Assembly: GCA_003818605.1 (NCBI GenBank)
Contig: RPQS01000022.1
Location: forward strand, 1 to 64,000
Origin: Candidatus Zhuqueibacterota bacterium
Lineage (GTDB): Bacteria > Electryoneota > RPQS01
DNA length: 64,000 bases
Direction: 5' to 3'
Numbering within the stretch: the first letter of the stretch is position 1; the number at the start of each line of letters is the position of its first letter. Of this stretch, positions 32,477 to 44,600 are shown one piece after another. Position numbers and translations under genes: made by a program. The notes under the pieces are model-generated. The model was given only the letters and a program-made list of their open reading frames with translations, was not told the DNA's origin and searched no databases.

Positions 32477-33373
32477 TCATCCGAACATCACCAGATAAAC
32501 TCCGGCCACGGCAATAATAATTCCGATCGTGCGCACCCGGTTGATCGGCTCGCGCAGCACAAGCCACGCAAAGATAAATACAAAAATGTTGCTGGTCTGA
32601 TTCAACGCCGCCGCCGTGGATGCCTGCGTAAATTTCATTCCGCCCAGCCAGAGCACCGTAGAAAGATACGCGCCCAGCCACGAACTGGAAACCGTGTAGC
32701 CGAAGTGCTTGGTCGTGATCAGCGTTTTCATAATCGCGCGCCGGTCGCGATGAAAGAGCAGAATGATAATCAGCGTACCGATGCCTCCGAACAACCGCCA
32801 CTCCGTCGTCCACAAGAGCGGCGATCTTTCGATCACCGATTTGGCAATTACCACGCCGAAAGCGATCAACACCATGGACAAAACGCCCCACGAAATGCCG
32901 AGCAGCAGATTGCGGCGGGAAATTCCGCCCGCCCAGCGGGGATTGGTCACACCGAGCACCGCCGAAATAATCATGAGCACGCCGATAATCTGCAGCAGAG
33001 AAAGACTCTCGCCGAGAAAGATCAGCGAAAGTCCGATCACAAACGGCGCATACAGGCAATCCACAATCGCCGAAAGACTCGCGCCCAAAAGATTCAAACT
33101 CATAAAGAAAAACGTGTCCGAAAGACCGATGCCTAAAACGCCGCTCAGCAGAAGCAGCATGTAATCGCGCACGGGCGCATCGTACATCAGCGTTCCGCCC
33201 GCAATCCACATGGTGGGAATAATCAATCCCGCCGCTAAAAGATTCTTGAAAAAATTGAGCGCGATGGGGTGGACGGTCTCTCCGCTTTTCTTAAAAAGAA
33301 TGACCGACAGCCCCCAGACAACGGCTGTGGTCAGGGCAAGAGTTTCACCGAAATGCGGAAAGGGAGGAGTCAT
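32477..33373 (-). CDS. EamA-family (drug/metabolite superfamily) transporter
   Basis: 298 residues with about ten hydrophobic helices arranged as two EamA repeats of five. The N-terminal repeat has LALTTAVVWGLSVILFKKSG; near its end is LFLGESLSLLQIIGVLMIISAVLG. The second repeat ends with AWLVLREPINRVRTIGIIIAVAGVYLVMFG. The E-x-L/I loop before the last helix of each repeat is a family hallmark. Such inner-membrane proteins export or import metabolites; the substrate cannot be read from sequence. Separated by a repeat block from mntP downstream and by 81 bp from the M48 protease gene upstream on the same strand. Confidence 0.88.
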   Translation of the reverse strand: MTPPFPHFGETLALTTAVVWGLSVILFKKSGETVHPIALNFFKNLLAAGLIIPTMWIAGGTLMYDAPVRDYMLLLLSGVLGIGLSDTFFFMSLNLLGASLSAIVDCLYAPFVIGLSLIFLGESLSLLQIIGVLMIISAVLGVTNPRWAGGISRRNLLLGISWGVLSMVLIAFGVVIAKSVIERSPLLWTTEWRLFGGIGTLIIILLFHRDRRAIMKTLITTKHFGYTVSSSWLGAYLSTVLWLGGMKFTQASTAAALNQTSNIFVFIFAWLVLREPINRVRTIGIIIAVAGVYLVMFG

Positions 33374-33454
33374 GAATCACGATCAGGATGGAAAAGTGAG
33401 GCATGTAATGTACATTTGCCGGAGATGGCGGCAAACCTAAAATATCATCGCCTG

Positions 33455-34252
33455 CTACGGACGCTGCCCCTGATAAATCGCCAAAGCCTCCGGCATGTGC
33501 TTCTGGAGTTCATTGATGCGGCGGTTATCCATGGGATGCGTGGACAGGAATTCCGGCATCCGGCTCCCCTGCTGATCCGCATAGGCTTTAAACCGCGTCC
33601 AAAAATTCACGGCTTCGCGCGGATCGTATCCCGCCTTCGCCATGTAAATCAGTCCCATGTAATCCGCTTCGAGTTCCTGCTTGCGGCTGTGCGGCAATGA
33701 GACTCCAACCGCGCTTCCGACACCGTAAGCCAGCATGGCCAGCTCCTGCGTTTGCGCCGGCTTCTGCTGCAAGGCCGCACTCAAAGCAATGCCGCCGAGA
33801 TTCAGAAGCAACTGCTCGCTCATCCGCTCCCCGCCGTGCCGGGCTACCGCGTGAGCCACTTCGTGCCCAACCACCACCGCCAGACCGGCATCGCTCTGCG
33901 TGAGAGAAAGAATCCCCGTGTACACTCCCACCTTGCCGCCCGGCAAGCAAAAAGCGTTGGCCGTTTGATCCTCGCGGAACATTACGAACTCCCATTGCGC
34001 ATAAGGCAGTTCCACTACCGTGGAAATCTTCTGCCCGACCCGCTGCACTAATTCGGTATGCGCGGGATCGGTTGAAATGGGAGTCTCACTCTTGATTTGC
34101 GTGAAAGTCTGGAGGCCTAATGTGCTCTCTTCCTGCGGCGTGAACAGCACCAGCGCGCGGCGATGCGTCTGCGGATTGACATAGCAGGCCGCCACGAAAA
34201 TGCTCATCAGCACGAGAACGGAAAGACTGAAGGATAAAACGAATCTCTTCAT
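33455..34252 (-). CDS. M48-family zinc metallopeptidase lipoprotein
   Basis: 265 residues from ATG 34252. The N-terminus MKRFVLSFSLSVLVLMSIFVAAC is a lipoprotein signal with the acylated Cys at the lipobox, so the protein is anchored facing the periplasm. The catalytic motif VVGHEVAHAVARHGG (HExxH) is followed by the third ligand region KQELEADYMGLIYMAKAGYDPREAVNFW, and STHPMDNRRINEL closes the domain as in LoiP/YcaL and BepA-like M48 proteins. Its role is probably quality control of outer-membrane or periplasmic proteins. The upstream in-frame ATG at 34267 adds only five residues and would spoil the signal peptide. It lies downstream of the kinase operon but a terminator intervenes. Confidence 0.92.
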   Translation of the reverse strand: MKRFVLSFSLSVLVLMSIFVAACYVNPQTHRRALVLFTPQEESTLGLQTFTQIKSETPISTDPAHTELVQRVGQKISTVVELPYAQWEFVMFREDQTANAFCLPGGKVGVYTGILSLTQSDAGLAVVVGHEVAHAVARHGGERMSEQLLLNLGGIALSAALQQKPAQTQELAMLAYGVGSAVGVSLPHSRKQELEADYMGLIYMAKAGYDPREAVNFWTRFKAYADQQGSRMPEFLSTHPMDNRRINELQKHMPEALAIYQGQRP

Positions 34253-34411
34253 ACACGGTTTCTCCACTCAAAACGCCCGTTGAGGCGGTATTTTAGCGTA
34301 TCTGATGTAGACAAGATATTGTGAATAGATGCCAAAGTCAACGGCCGTTCCGTTTTTTATCCCTTTTTGATTTAGAGCCTAACTTCTTGGAACTGCGGGG
34401 AATATCACAAC

Positions 34412-34433
34412 AAAAAGGCCGCGGTGGGCGGCC
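34412..34433 (-). terminator. Intrinsic terminator of the kinase operon
   Basis: On the minus strand GGCCGC and GCGGCC pair around a 5-nt loop (34417-34433), followed by TTTTT (34416-34412). It lies 22 bp past the hybrid kinase stop codon. Confidence 0.8.
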
Positions 34434-34455
34434 CATTTTGAATTTGTGGATGCGG

Positions 34456-37400
34456 TCAGGAAACCGGAGCGGGTGTGTCCAGCACTTGTCGGACCTTGCG
34501 TGCCAGTGCATCAGCGGTAAACGGTTTTTCCAGAAAGGCCGTACCCGGATCAAGTACTCCGTGCTGGCCGATGGAATCGTCCGTATAGCCCGACATATAG
34601 AGCACGCGGATTTCCGGCCGAAGACTCGTAATTCTCCGCGCCAGCTCGTCCCCGCTGAGTTCCGGCATAATCACATCCGTCACCAGCAAGTGGATCGGCT
34701 CGCGATTTAATTCGATAACCTGCAAAGCTTCGCTGGCCGCCCGCGCAGACAATACGCGATAGCCTTTCTTCTCGAGAATTTTACGTACCAAATCTCGCAC
34801 GCCGTCCTCATCCTCAACCAGCAATACGGTTTCCTTGCCCAACAGCGGTTCGTTACTGGCGGGAATCGCGAGCAATTCGGCGGCACCCTCAACGCGCGGC
34901 AGGTAAATTTTAAAAGTGGTTCCCCGTCCCACTTCGCTGTAGACATAAATGTGGCCGCCGCTCTGCTTGACGATTCCATAGACGGTGGAGAGACCCAGTC
35001 CCGTGCCTTTACCGTGCTCTTTGGTTGTAAAGAACGGCTCGAAGATATGCGACAGCGTGTCACTGTCCATTCCGTGGCCGTTGTCGGATACCGCCAGCAT
35101 AATGTAATGACCGGGATTGATGTCGCCGTGCTGCCAAGCGTAAAGCTCATCCAATTCGACGTTCGAGGTTTCAATAATCAGTTTGCCGCCGCCGGGCATG
35201 GCATCGCGGGCGTTGACAGCCAGATTCATGATAACTTGTTCGACCTGACCGGGATCCGCTTTCACCGAACCCAAATCGGAACCAAGCTTTGTTACCAACA
35301 GCACGTCCTCGCCGATAAGCCGTCGCAGCATCTTTTCCATTTCGGAAACGATGTCGTTTAAGGCGAACACGCGCGGCTGCAATACCTGCTTGCGGCTGAA
35401 GGCCAGGAGCTGCCGCGTAAGCGCGGCGGCGCGCTCGGCGGACTTCATAATTTGCTCGACTCCCTCGCGCAGCGGATCGTCTTCGTGAAGCTTGTAAAGC
35501 GTCAGTTCACTGTGCCCTAAAATGCTCGTTAAAAGATTATTGAAATCGTGAGCAATGCCGCCCGCCAGCCGTCCCACCGCTTCCATTTTCTGCGCTTGCC
35601 GCAGTTGTTCTTCACTTTCAAAGAGCGCATCCACGGCTCGCTTTCGCTCAATGGCCATCGCGAGATGGCTCGAGACCAGCGACAATATATCCATGTCTTC
35701 CGCGGCAAAGTTGACGTCGTCGGTATAACTCTGCACCGCGACAACGCCGATGACGCCTTGCGCGGTGCGAAGCGGAGCCCCCATCCAAATATGGGAGTTG
35801 GTGCCGATGAGTTCGACTTCGCCTTCTTCTTCAAGCCTTCGACATACGGCCTCATCCGCCAGCAGCGGTTGTCCGGTGCGGCGGACGTAGTCCGTCATGC
35901 CCCGCGGCAGCGGCCGCCGCGATAATCCGAAAGTGTCGTGCTGATCCGCGAAGACGGGAAAAGAATAAACGCTCTTCTCCGGATCGTAAAGGGCAATGTA
36001 AAAGTTGGTCGTATCCAGCAGCAAGCCTAAATGCTCGCGCACGGCACTCAGCAAGTCTTCCAGATTGTCGGATGTGACGGCGGCATCGGAAATCCGCGCC
36101 AAAACGGTTTGGATTTGTTCAGCGCGTTTTCTCTGCGTGATGTCGGAAATGACTCCGTCCACGCGGAGTAGCGTTCCGTCGGCCGCAATCGCCGGTTTGG
36201 CGTTCACCTCAACCCACCGCATTTCGCCGTCGGCGCGAATGATCCGCAACTGTCCGTTAAACGGTTCGCCGCGATACAGTTTCTCAAACCATTCCGCGGC
36301 GACCGCCTGATCCGACGGAACCACGCGATTAGCAACCAAGCCCGGGTCATCGTAAAACGCCTGCCGTGGAAATCCGTATATCTTCTCGCATGCCGGAGAC
36401 ATCTGCAGAATTCGGTTATTCAGGATGTCCCATGACATGAACATATAATCCAGATTGTCGAACAGGTTTTTCAACTGACCGGTTGTCGTGCGCAGCGTCT
36501 CTTCCGCCAGCTTGCGCTCCGTAATGTCGCGGGTGACGCCGATCAGGCCGTCATAATTGCCGGATTCGTCGAATAGCGGGACTTTGATCGTATCGAAATA
36601 GGTGATCCTGCCGTTGGCGTCGGTGGACGCTTCCTCAAAGACCACCGGTTTGCCGGCCAGCTTGACTTTCTCATCACTGGCCCGGCAGTAAGCCGCGAGA
36701 TCGGGCGGGAATAAATCGTCGTCGGTCTTGCCGATAATCTCGCTCTGCTCGCGGCCGACCAATTTCTCAAAAGACTTGTTCACGACCAGATTGCGGCCGG
36801 CGGCGTCTTTGAAATAGACGTACTCCGGTATGGCCTGCACCAATGTGGCCAAGCGATGATGCGCCTCGCGCCGCGCGTCCTCCGCGCGCTTTCTCTCGAT
36901 GGCAAGCGCTAAAGAACCCGCAACAATGCTCAACAAGTCTCGGTCTCGTTCCGTGTATTGATCCGGATTCGTGTAGCTTTGCACCACGACTACACCAATC
37001 ACGCCGTGCGAAGCCATAAGCGGAGCACCCAGCCAGATCATCGCGGAAGTGCCGTACGGTTCGACTTTCCCGGACTCCGCCAATTCGCGATGCTTCTCGG
37101 GGTCCATCAGGAGGGGAGTCTTTATGCGGCGCACCAGATCCGTCAGAGAATTCGGCATCTGTCTCGGACTCTCCGGGGGCATATCGCATTGATCCCAGAA
37201 GCAGGGAAATTCGTATTGATCTTTCTCCTCGTCATAAAGCGCGACGTAAAAATTGGTTGTATCAATCAGTCGTCCCAATTTCCGGCGGATTGTAGTCAGC
37301 AAACTACCCAAATCCTGCGACGCGGTGGTGGCTTCGGCAATCTGATATAAAACCGATTGAATGCGCGCATTGCGTTTACGTTCGCTGATATCGCGCGAGA

Positions 37401-38154
37401 CTCCGGTAAAGCCGATGATGCGGCCCTGACTGTCTCGGAGAAGCGTTGCAGTAATTTCCACCCACAACATCGTACCGTTCTTGTGACGCAACTCGATTTC
37501 CAGAGTCCGCGAACGATACATATCGCTCGTGTCGGATTGTCGTGCGGCCATCTCCTCCGCGTAGATCTGTTTTACAAGTTCCAGAGATTCCGGACTGATG
37601 ATGTCGGCAACAGATCGTCCGACCATCTCTTCGGGAGTGAATCCCTGCAGCAGGTAGACGGAGGGACTGACAAACGTCACGTTCAAATCGGTGTCCGCCG
37701 TCCAGATAACATCCCGCACGTTTTCCGCCAGCAGCCGGTAGCGCTCCTCGCTTTGACGCAATTCGGTGAGTGTTCTGGCGCGTTCAATGGCATAGCGAAC
37801 CGACCGCATGATCACGCCGCCGTCCATCTCGCCCTTGACCAGATAATCCTGCGCTCCTTCCTGAACGGCGCGCACGGCGAAACGGTCGTCATCATAACCG
37901 GTCAGCACGACGATGGGCTTGTCCGGCGCGGCGGCGTGCAGCTGCTCCAGCGTATCAAACCCCTCGCTGTCGGGCAGGGAAAGATCCAGCAGCACAATGT
38001 CAAACGGATCGCTCCGCAGTCTGGCCAGAGCCTCATCCAGACGCGATACGTTGGTCACAATGGGTTGGTGTCCGTTCATCCCCTTCAGCGCCTCGCGCAG
38101 AAGGCGGACATCCAACGGATTATCTTCAACTAACAGTATCCGAATCTGCTCCAT
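34456..38154 (-). CDS. Soluble hybrid histidine kinase, receivers at both ends
   Basis: 1232 residues from ATG 38154 (GGGAG upstream; a TTG at 38175 overlapping the previous stop is an alternative). Order: receiver ([16 protein letters not shown]57 in IVLLDLSLP), PAS, GAF, PAS, PAS, GAF, HisKA ([12 protein letters not shown]869), HATPase ([23 protein letters not shown]), and a C-terminal receiver (D1160 in [10 protein letters not shown], Lys in AFLEKPF). No membrane helix, so cytoplasmic. The two GAF domains are clear duplicates ([10 protein letters not shown] and [10 protein letters not shown]). The N-terminal receiver suggests it accepts phosphate from another kinase, most simply the giant kinase encoded upstream in the same operon, and the C-terminal receiver could pass it on. 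Signals unknown. Terminator at 34412. Confidence 0.88.
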   Translation of the reverse strand: MEQIRILLVEDNPLDVRLLREALKGMNGHQPIVTNVSRLDEALARLRSDPFDIVLLDLSLPDSEGFDTLEQLHAAAPDKPIVVLTGYDDDRFAVRAVQEGAQDYLVKGEMDGGVIMRSVRYAIERARTLTELRQSEERYRLLAENVRDVIWTADTDLNVTFVSPSVYLLQGFTPEEMVGRSVADIISPESLELVKQIYAEEMAARQSDTSDMYRSRTLEIELRHKNGTMLWVEITATLLRDSQGRIIGFTGVSRDISERKRNARIQSVLYQIAEATTASQDLGSLLTTIRRKLGRLIDTTNFYVALYDEEKDQYEFPCFWDQCDMPPESPRQMPNSLTDLVRRIKTPLLMDPEKHRELAESGKVEPYGTSAMIWLGAPLMASHGVIGVVVVQSYTNPDQYTERDRDLLSIVAGSLALAIERKRAEDARREAHHRLATLVQAIPEYVYFKDAAGRNLVVNKSFEKLVGREQSEIIGKTDDDLFPPDLAAYCRASDEKVKLAGKPVVFEEASTDANGRITYFDTIKVPLFDESGNYDGLIGVTRDITERKLAEETLRTTTGQLKNLFDNLDYMFMSWDILNNRILQMSPACEKIYGFPRQAFYDDPGLVANRVVPSDQAVAAEWFEKLYRGEPFNGQLRIIRADGEMRWVEVNAKPAIAADGTLLRVDGVISDITQRKRAEQIQTVLARISDAAVTSDNLEDLLSAVREHLGLLLDTTNFYIALYDPEKSVYSFPVFADQHDTFGLSRRPLPRGMTDYVRRTGQPLLADEAVCRRLEEEGEVELIGTNSHIWMGAPLRTAQGVIGVVAVQSYTDDVNFAAEDMDILSLVSSHLAMAIERKRAVDALFESEEQLRQAQKMEAVGRLAGGIAHDFNNLLTSILGHSELTLYKLHEDDPLREGVEQIMKSAERAAALTRQLLAFSRKQVLQPRVFALNDIVSEMEKMLRRLIGEDVLLVTKLGSDLGSVKADPGQVEQVIMNLAVNARDAMPGGGKLIIETSNVELDELYAWQHGDINPGHYIMLAVSDNGHGMDSDTLSHIFEPFFTTKEHGKGTGLGLSTVYGIVKQSGGHIYVYSEVGRGTTFKIYLPRVEGAAELLAIPASNEPLLGKETVLLVEDEDGVRDLVRKILEKKGYRVLSARAASEALQVIELNREPIHLLVTDVIMPELSGDELARRITSLRPEIRVLYMSGYTDDSIGQHGVLDPGTAFLEKPFTADALARKVRQVLDTPAPVS

Positions 38155-38171
38155 GTCGTTCGTCTCCCGAT

Positions 38172-38624
38172 TCAAGCGTTCGTATGCGGCAACGTCACGA
38201 TGTTGAGCCAGAATCCTTCTATGGTTTTAATCACTTCAATGAACTTATCGAGATTGACGGGTTTTACGATGTAGCAATTGGCGTGCAAATCGTAGCAGCT
38301 AAGCACATCGAGATCATTGTCGGACGTGGTAAGCACAATCACCGGAATCGAGCGCAAGTTCTCGTCGGATTTGATCTCGAAAAGCACTTCCCGACCGTCC
38401 TTTTTGGGAAGATTCAAATCCAGCAAAATGAGATCCGGACGCGCCGCCTCCGCGTACGGGCCCCGGCTATGGAGATAATCCATGGCTTCGACACCGTCCC
38501 AAACCACGTGAAGGCGGTTCCGGATTTTTCCCTCGCGGAGAGTTTCTGCGGTCAGGCGCACGTCGCCCGGGGAGTCTTCCACCAGCAGAATCTCAATGGG
38601 TTTAACGATGGTCTGTGCTTCCAT
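38172..38624 (-). CDS. Single-domain (Rcp1-like) response regulator
   Basis: 150 residues, essentially only a receiver domain. [19 protein letters not shown] carries the acidic pocket, [17 protein letters not shown] the phospho-acceptor (about D69), [10 protein letters not shown] the switch Thr, and [12 protein letters not shown] the conserved Lys. The extended insert and C-terminus resemble Rcp1, the partner of the cyanobacterial phytochrome kinase Cph1, whose HisKA is of the same SHDLQEPLR type as in the upstream giant kinase. Start ATG 38624 has AGAGGAGA upstream and lies 23 bp inside the kinase gene's 3' end, so translation is coupled. With no output domain it probably shuttles phosphate or acts by protein contact. 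The longer frame to 38885 is antisense-like overlap and not used. Confidence 0.92.
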   Translation of the reverse strand: MEAQTIVKPIEILLVEDSPGDVRLTAETLREGKIRNRLHVVWDGVEAMDYLHSRGPYAEAARPDLILLDLNLPKKDGREVLFEIKSDENLRSIPVIVLTTSDNDLDVLSCYDLHANCYIVKPVNLDKFIEVIKTIEGFWLNIVTLPHTNA

Positions 38625-41600
38625 GGTTTCCGGTTCTCCTCTTGGATGGTTTTCGTTTGGGGAGCGTAAAATGGAAGGTGGAACCCAGACCCGGCTTCGA
38701 TTCCACCCAAATGCGGCCGCCGTGCCGCTCGACGATTTTCCGGCATATCGCCAAGCCAATTCCCGTACCGGGATGGTCTTTCTGTCCGTGCAGGCGCTGG
38801 AAGATGATGAAAATGCGTTCGAAATATTTCGACTCGATCCCGATGCCGTTGTCTTGCACCGCAAACTCCCAATGATGTTCGTCATCCGACGCCGTTATAT
38901 GCACGCGCGGTGATTCCGGGCTGCGGAACTTGACCGCGTTGCTGATCAGATTCTGGAAAAGCTGCGTCATTTGAGTATCGTCCGCCGCAATCGTGGGCAG
39001 CGGATCGTGGGTAATCGTGATGCCGCTTTCCTCGACGGCCACCTGCAGATTATGCAGCACTTCCTGAAGCACTTTTTCGCAGTCTACCGGTTCAAACGGT
39101 TTACCGCGCGTATCCACTCGTGAAAATGTAAGCAAGTCGTGAATCAGTTGGCGCATCCGTTCCGCACCCGAGGTGATAAACCCGATAAAATCGTCCGCGT
39201 CATTGTCCAGCCTTCCCCGGTAGCGCTGGTCCAGAAGCTGGGCATAACTGGCCATCATGCGCAGCGGTTCCTGCAGATCGTGCGACGCCACATAGGCAAA
39301 CCGTTCCAGCTCAGCGTTCGAACGTTCCAGTTCGGCGGCGCGCGCCGCCAATTCCTCTTCCGCCCGCTTGCGCTCCGTAATATCGGCACCCGAAGACAGG
39401 GTGCCCATAATGTGGCCAAACTCGTCATAGATGATGGCATTGTGCCACTCGATCATGCGTTCTTCGCCGGACTTCGTAATCACCGGGTTCTCGTAGAAGC
39501 GCACCGGTTCTATTTCGCCTTTCATCAGCCGCTGGAATACGTCGGACGTTGTCTGGCGGGTTGATTCGGGTAAAGCCGTTTCGAACCAGTTGCTCCCCAT
39601 CAGATCATTTTCCTCGCAGCCCAGAATACGGCAGCCCGTCTTGTTTATTAAAGTCACTTCGCCGCGATTGTTCAAGGCAACCATGATGACGTCCACCAAA
39701 TCGAGATACATCTGCGCCCGGTCGCGCTCGCGCCGTACGACGTCTTCGGCTTGCTTGCGTTCCGTAACATCGCGGCTGATCCCTTGAATACCAACGATCT
39801 TTCCGGACGCGTCGCGCAGCGCCGTGGCCACGACTTCCATCCAGACGCTGGATCCATCCGCCGCAATCAGTTCGTGTTCGATATGGCTGACGCCGCCGAT
39901 TTCTGGACCGCCTGTTTCGGAACCCCCGATCAAGTCCTGAAGGAAACGAAGAGACGCCTCCGCCGATCCCGGAGCGACTGAAGACATGATAGACCGCCCG
40001 ACAACATTTTCCTCCGTAAAGCCCAGAATTCCGGTGATGGCGGGACTGACGTAGGTCACGTTGAAATCGGCGTCCGTCATCCAGATCAGATCGTGCGCAT
40101 TCTCGGCAATCATGCGGAAGCGTTGTTCGCTTTCCGCAAGCGCTTCCGCGGCTCTTTTTTTCTCCGTGATATCTAAGGCCGTAAACGTCAGACCGGCACT
40201 GAAGTCTCCGGGGACAATCGAACTGGAACTGAGCAAAACATCTATGATCGTTCCGTCCTTTTTTACCCAACGGGTTTCCACGGTGCCGACGCCAACCTCC
40301 CGGATTTGCCGGTACTTCTCCGTCCCGACGAAATCGTATTCCTCTTGAGTCGGGTACAGCATCCGGGCGCTTTGTCCGATTAATTCCTGTTTGGAATAGC
40401 CCGTCATAGCCGAAACCGTCTCGTTGACTTCCGTAAAGACGCGTTGAATCACCACGCCGATGCCGACCGGAGCCGCCCTGAACACACTGGTCAGCCGGGC
40501 TTCTCGCTCGCGCAGCGCTTCTTCCGCCCGCTTGCGCTCGCTAATATCGCGGAAGAAGACGGCCATCCGCTCGGGGCCGGTTCGGAAAGCGTGAACTTCA
40601 AATGCGCCCCGAATAGTATCGCAATCATAATCTACTTGATCGGTCTGATACCGTTCGCCGGTTTTCGCTACGTGTCGATAAGTGTCGGGAATAGGTCCTT
40701 CTGCGAGGCCGGGGAAAGCGTCTTCAATGCTCTTGTGGATTAACTGTGAATGATCTATTCCCAGAATTTTATCCGCGGCGGCGTTGGCTCCCATGAAAAC
40801 CAGCCGGTCGTCCGCATCCAATTCATACAGATGCGCGCCGAAGGGGGCTTCGTCAATGATGGAACGTAACCGTTGTTCGCTTTCGCGCAATTCGTCTTCC
40901 GCCCGCTTGCGCTCGGTAATATCCATCGCCGTAAACGTGATTCCCGACGACGAATCGCCGGGCTTGATCGGAGTCAGACTGAGCAGCACATCAATGATCT
41001 TCCCATCCTTGCGCCGCCAGCGGGTTTCCGTGCTCGCGGTTCCCTTTTCCCACGCTTCCGGATAGACATCGCTGCCGACGGTCTCGTACTCTTTCTCCGA
41101 TGCGTAAATCGTCGAAGCGTTCCAACCGATCAATTCCTCCGTCATATAGCCCGTCATATGGCACATTTGGTCATTGACGTCGGTGAACACGCGATCAACG
41201 GCGATGCCAATGGCAACTGGCGCGCCGCGATAAATACTGACGATGCGCGCTTGGCGCTCACGGAGTTCCGCTTCCGCCTTCTGCGTTTCCGTTACATCCA
41301 GCACGGTAAACAACATACCGGTGTCCGTTTGACCGGGAAGAATCGTGCTGATGCTCAGGATCAGATTGATGATTTCGCCGTCTTTGCGCCGCCAGCGGAT
41401 TTCCTTGTTTGCCGTTCCGTGCGCCAACACCGCCGGATACATGGTCTCTGCAATATCCGCCCATTCCTCATCGGAAAGATAAAGCATGCGCGTGTTCTGT
41501 CCGATCAGTTCTTCGCGCGAATAACCCGTGATCTGACACAGACGATCATTGACTTCGTTAAAGACCCGATTCGTCGTAACTCCGATTCCCACCGGAGCGC

Positions 41601-44600
41601 CTTTCCAGATGCTTTCGATGCGGGCTTGCCGTTCGCGCAGGGCTTCTTCCGCGCGTTTGCGCTCCGTGATGTCCTGCAGCGTTTCGATGGCGCCGACCAG
41701 ATTCCCTTCCATATCCCGGATTCCCGCCGCCGTAAACGTCAGCCAGCGGGATTCACCGTGAACATCGGGAAATGCGTCCGTCGCTTCATAGGAGCCTTTT
41801 ATCAGTTTGGATGCGACGTATTTCCCCGCATACCATTCCGGAATGCTGTCCAGCCGTTCATCCACTAAGAGATCCGCCATGCATGGCCGCGCCCCGTGAT
41901 AAAACGCTTTCCATTGGTCTGTTGTGCCGATCACGTCTTTGGCTTTAATTCCGCTCAGCTCTTCCAAAGCCAGATTCCATTGCAGAATCCGGTGGTCTTT
42001 CCCGATGACAAACGTGGGAATCGGCGATCCCTGAATCACACTGTGCAGCCGCCGCTCGCTGTCGCGCAGCGCCTGTTCGGCTTGCACTCGCTCGGTAATG
42101 TCGGTCAGAGCGGCCACCATGCCGCTGAATTTTCCCTTTTCATCATACTGGGGAGCCGCATTGATCGAGAGAAGTACGCGCCGACCGTCCGGCCATACAA
42201 CGGAGTGCCGCGCATCTTCCACGGCTTTCCCGGTGCGATGGATGGTTTGGAAAGGCAATTGTTCGTCCGCAATCGGACCGCCGTCCAAACCGACAATTTG
42301 CCAGGCCGGATCGTTGTAATGACGCAGCAGAATCTCGGACTTGGACAAACCCAGAATGCCTTCCGCTTTGTGATTGGCAAACGTGATTTTGCCCTTACGA
42401 TCCGCAACGACGATTCCGACCGGACTCGTTTCCATAATGCGGGCGACCAACTCGCTTTCGCGGCGCGCCGCTTCTTCCGCCTTTTTACGCGCGGTAATGT
42501 CGCGCTGAACTCCCCACACGCGTTTGAGTTTGCCGTCCGCAACGACGCCCGTGTAACTCTCGCGAATGTAAATCGGGTCGCCCGTCTCGGTATACTCGGT
42601 TTCTTCGCGCTCGACAATCTGATAGTTCTTCTGCAGCAGCAGATCCGCCATCTGGGCCCCGCAGTTCGGCGCGAAGTCCCGGACCATGCGTCCGACCATC
42701 TCTTCCGGCTGGATCGCGTACATGGCGGCCAGTGCTTTATTCACTTCGCCGGTGACGGCGTTCTGCGTGATCTCTTTTTCCAACTCCTCGCGCGGCAGGC
42801 TGATATCCACGGGCGGAACAAGATCAATTCGATAGATGCCCTCGCTGGCGTTCTTGATGAAGTTCCGATACCGCTCCTCGCTCTCGCGAAGAGCCTCTTC
42901 CGCCAGCTTGCGCTCGGTGATATCGCGCTGGGTGCCCCAGATCCGAATCAGCTTCCCATCCTCGACAATCCCGACGGAGTTGTTGACGAAAAAGTGACGA
43001 TTGCCGGCATTGTCCGTCTCCTCGGACTCGACGTCGGATACGTTATAGCGGGTCGCAACGAGGAGGCGTGATAAACCAATGAATTCCTCTTCGTCAATGA
43101 ACTCGCCAAAGGATTTCCCGATCATCTCCTCGGCGCTGCTGAACCCGTACTGTCTCGCGACCGCGACGTTAGCCTCCGAGATTCGGCCCCGCATGACCCG
43201 GCGAACCTGCTCATCCTCGGGCAGGTCGATCGAAAAAGGTTCATCAACATCCCAGCACCAGACGCCCTCGCTTGTCTTGGTTATAAACGCCCGATACCGC
43301 TCCTCATTGTACCGGATTTCCCGCTCCGCCCGCTTGCGTTCGGAAATGTCGCGAAAAAATCCCTGCATCACTTTGCGGCCGCCCGCCAATTCCACCAGGC
43401 TGGCTTTGATCTCCACCGGAATATAGCAGTCGTCTTTCGTGCAAATTTCCCGCTCGACGGCGTCATGCCCGCCCTCGCCCAACGTGTCCCGGAACGTCTG
43501 GTGATTCGCATCCCGATGTTCCGGCGGATGCAGTTCGGCCTGATGCATGCCGATCAGTTCATCGCGCGACCGCCGCAGCAAAGTCTCCGCCATCCGGTTC
43601 ACCTCGATGATTTCACCGGACTCCGCGTCCGCGATGATAATCGCGTCGCGCGCCTCCTCGAACAGCGCCTGCCGCCGCTGATTGGCTTCACGCAGTGCGG
43701 ACTGAATCCTTCGGCTTTCGGTCACATCGCGCGCCGCGGCGTAGATCAGTTTGTTTTCATAGGCCGTAGAGCGCCATTCAATCCACCGATAAGAACCGTC
43801 CTTGCATCGGTAGCGATTGGTAAAATTCAAAACATCGTGACCGGAAGACAATTCGGAAACTGCCGCCAGCGTCGCTTCCAGGTCGTCTGGATGAACGAAA
43901 TCCAGGAAACGGTGTCCTTCCAACTCCGGCAGTGTATAGCCCAGAGTCCGTTCCCATTCCCGGTTCATGCGGCGGAAGTTTCCTTCCGTATCGGCAATGC
44001 ATAAGAGATCCAGCGCCACGTTGAAGAAGCGATCCAATTCCTCCGTCTTTTGCAGCAGAGCGTCTTCCGCACGCTTGCGCTGGACGATTCGCCACATACC
44101 CTCCATCAGCAGGCGCAGTTGGCGAACATCCGTCTCATCATATATATCCGTCTTGTTGCCGACTCCGGCTACAATCACGATTTTCCCGTTATCGAAAATC
44201 GGAACGTTCATATGGCGGGTAACGGGGACATGCCCTTCCGGATATCCCTTTTTCCATGGACTGGGAGCGGCATAATCGTTGGTGATGACCGGCTGCCGCT
44301 GTCGCACGGCCTCGCCCCAGAGACCGGTCTCCGACACCTTGTAAACCAGCGGCTTGTTCTGGATCATGCAATCCTGCATAGCGCCGCGCGACCATGCGTA
44401 CATGGTCAGTTCGGTCTCATCTTCATTGGCAAAAGCAACGTATCCGATGGCGCTCTGCGTCAAACGAACCGCCTCTTCCATGGTAAAGACCGCGATCTCT
44501 TCCAGCGATTCGGCTTTCATTTGGTTGAGCTGCAGCATTGCTTCAAGTCGCGATTCGTTCAGCCGCAGCGCTTCTTCGTTCCGCTTGTGCTCCATAATAT

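Noticed and set aside
32213-33136. Plus-strand frame of 307 codons opposite mntP and eamA
   Set aside because: Gln/Arg/His-rich, no domain, antisense to two clear membrane-protein genes.
38172-38885. Longer version of the receiver-only regulator (237 codons)
   Set aside because: The extra 87 residues are low-complexity Ser/Arg sequence overlapping the kinase's ATPase domain; ATG 38624 with AGGAG gives a standard receiver.
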